The notes under the pieces: model-generated
Databases searched by the model: none
Told to the model about the DNA's origin: nothing
The model's input: the letters and a program-made list of their open reading frames with translations, nothing else
Program-made: the position numbers and the translations under genes
From: an uncultured Lachnospiraceae bacterium
Lineage (GTDB): Bacteria > Bacillota > Clostridia > Lachnospirales > Lachnospiraceae
DNA: 64,000 bases
Assembly: GCA_900316165.1 (NCBI GenBank)
Contig: ONBW01000003.1
Span: forward strand, 1-64,000
Direction: 5' to 3'
Shown: positions 63,091 through 64,000 of the stretch, in pieces
How the letters are laid out: each line of letters begins with the position of its first letter
Numbering within the stretch: position 1 is the first letter of the stretch

Positions 63091-63786
63091 ATGAGCAGAA
63101 TTCTCATAGTAGAAGACGAAGAGGCAATCGCAGAGTTAGAGCGTGATTATCTCGAGCTTTCGGGTTATACAGTTGAAATCGAAAACAATGGTGATGAGGG
63201 ACTCAAGAGGGCAATGAGTGAGGAGTGGGATCTCTTCATTCTCGATATTATGCTTCCGGGGACTGATGGGTTTGAAATCTGCCGTCAGATCCGTACGGAG
63301 AAGTCGACACCGATTATTTTTGTATCAGCCAGAAAGGATGACATCGATAAGGTCAAGGGCTTAGGCTTCGGCGCTGATGACTATATCACAAAGCCTTTCT
63401 CACCTAGTGAGCTTGTAGCCAGAGTCAAGGCTCACCTGGCTTCATTTGACAGGGTGGTAAATTCTTCATCAGCCTATTCAAATGATGATGTCATAAGGAT
63501 AAGAGGCTTAAAGATTGATAATATCTCTCACAAGGTCTGGGTTGATGGTGTTGAGAAGCTGCTTACGACAAAGGAGTATGACCTTCTGTACTTTTTTGCA
63601 AGGCATCCTGGCCAGGTGTTCTCAAAGGAAGAACTGTTCCAGCGTATCTGGGATCAGGATTCTGTCGGTGACATCGCCACTGTAACTGTCCATGTAAAGA
63701 AAATCCGTGAGAAGATTGAGCTCGACAAGGATCACCCTCAGTATATCGAAACTGTCTGGGGCGTCGGCTACAGGATGAAGATATAA
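63091..63786 (+). CDS. OmpR-family response regulator
   Basis: This 231-residue regulator has a receiver domain with acidic pocket VEDEE, phospho-acceptor Asp52 (ILDIMLPG), Thr/Ser and Lys (FVSARKDDIDKVKG, YITKPFSP). A winged-helix DNA-binding domain follows (LTTKEYDLLYFFARHPGQVFSKEELFQRIW...TVTVHVKKIREKI...GVGYRMKI). GGAGGT precedes the ATG. It pairs with the upstream kinase and is followed three bases later by an ABC ATPase gene, a likely target. Confidence 0.96.
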   Translation: MSRILIVEDEEAIAELERDYLELSGYTVEIENNGDEGLKRAMSEEWDLFILDIMLPGTDGFEICRQIRTEKSTPIIFVSARKDDIDKVKGLGFGADDYITKPFSPSELVARVKAHLASFDRVVNSSSAYSNDDVIRIRGLKIDNISHKVWVDGVEKLLTTKEYDLLYFFARHPGQVFSKEELFQRIWDQDSVGDIATVTVHVKKIREKIELDKDHPQYIETVWGVGYRMKI

Positions 63787-63789
63787 TTG

Positions 63790-64000
63790 ATGAACAGTGA
63801 TAATGCCATTGAGGTAAGAAACCTCACGAAAGAATTCAAGGTAAGTTATGACGGGGCAAAGACTCTAAAGGAGTTCCTTGTCAGGCGGCATACGAAGGCT
63901 GAGAAGCATGTAGTCTTAAAGGACATCAGTCTAGATATTAAAAAAGGTGAGACTGTTGGACTAATAGGTGTAAACGGCAGCGGAAAGTCTACGCTCCTTA
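63790..64000 (+). CDS. Polysaccharide-export ABC transporter ATPase (partial, 5' end)
   Basis: The frame ATG AAC AGT GAT starts three bases after the response regulator stop and is open to the right edge (70 codons). It encodes AIEVRNLTKEFKV, then KTLKEFLVRRH, VVLKDISLDIKKGETVGLIG and the Walker A GVNGSGKSTLL. The KEFLVRR-type insertion before the core is typical of Wzt/TagH/RfbE ATPases exporting surface polysaccharide or teichoic acid. The rest lies outside the window. Confidence 0.85.
   Translation, partial: MNSDNAIEVRNLTKEFKVSYDGAKTLKEFLVRRHTKAEKHVVLKDISLDIKKGETVGLIGVNGSGKSTLL

Overview
The window is a stretch of chromosome from an anaerobic Firmicute, most likely a Lachnospiraceae member close to Butyrivibrio, Pseudobutyrivibrio or Roseburia. 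That placement is an inference from the gene order uvrC-hprK-aminopeptidase-murB-rapZ-whiA-HPr-like, the CUT1 arabinose transporter without its own ATPase, the many Ig-like and fibronectin-III surface proteins, strong GGAGG ribosome sites, and the sequence style of the proteins. Almost all genes are on the + strand. Where the longest open frame extends past a good ribosome site, I have placed the start at the site.

Layout: 1-10650 holds a chemotaxis receptor tail, uvrC, then a cell-wall/carbon-regulation run (hprK, M18 aminopeptidase, murB, rapZ, whiA, a Crh-like HPr without its phosphorylatable His), a lipid kinase, class II aldolase and an M20 peptidase. 10650-21160 holds an Ig-like surface protein, valS, a long structured hairpin, a small acidic protein with a zinc-ribbon/TPR membrane protein, and two secreted wall-associated enzymes on the - strand. 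21395-23607 holds a chimeric sugar-binding-lipoprotein/chemotaxis-receptor gene followed by an ABC_sub_bind-type lipoprotein. 23784-26674 holds glpK, trxA and a short-chain dehydrogenase. 26782-29966 is a copper module (copA with a CopZ domain that has its own internal ribosome site, and csoR) with three CsoR-type operators.

30042-45501 is an arabinan utilisation region. A lipoprotein GH43 probably cuts arabinan outside the cell. A binding protein and two permeases import the fragments, and a cytosolic GH43 and GH51 release arabinose. AraA, an FGGY kinase, AraD and a transaldolase then feed the pentose phosphate pathway. Two regulators are visible: an ArsR-type protein with a large C-terminal domain, whose probable operator (CTAAAATAnTTTAG) occurs four times at the two divergent or leading promoters, and a GntR/LacI-type AraR inside the araA operon with TGTAC-type operators in front of araA.

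45656-58737 holds a phosphatase, lon under a CIRCE element, an AT-rich accessory island (an orderly two-motif repeat array with 51/72-base spacing, two secreted proteins of unknown function and a signal peptidase I with a probably leaderless promoter), then a cyclophilin, tex, and the tsaE-tsaB-rnz-unknown-tsaD cluster. 58850-64000 begins a surface polysaccharide region: O-antigen-ligase-like protein, GT2 glycosyltransferase, a two-component system and the start of a polysaccharide-export ATPase.

The most unusual items are the 48804-49211 repeat array, the binding-protein/receptor fusion at 21395, the nested CopZ start inside copA, the ArsR-type arabinan regulator with its operators, and the 141-base hairpin at 15328. 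No tRNA, rRNA, CRISPR array, transposase or phage gene was recognised.
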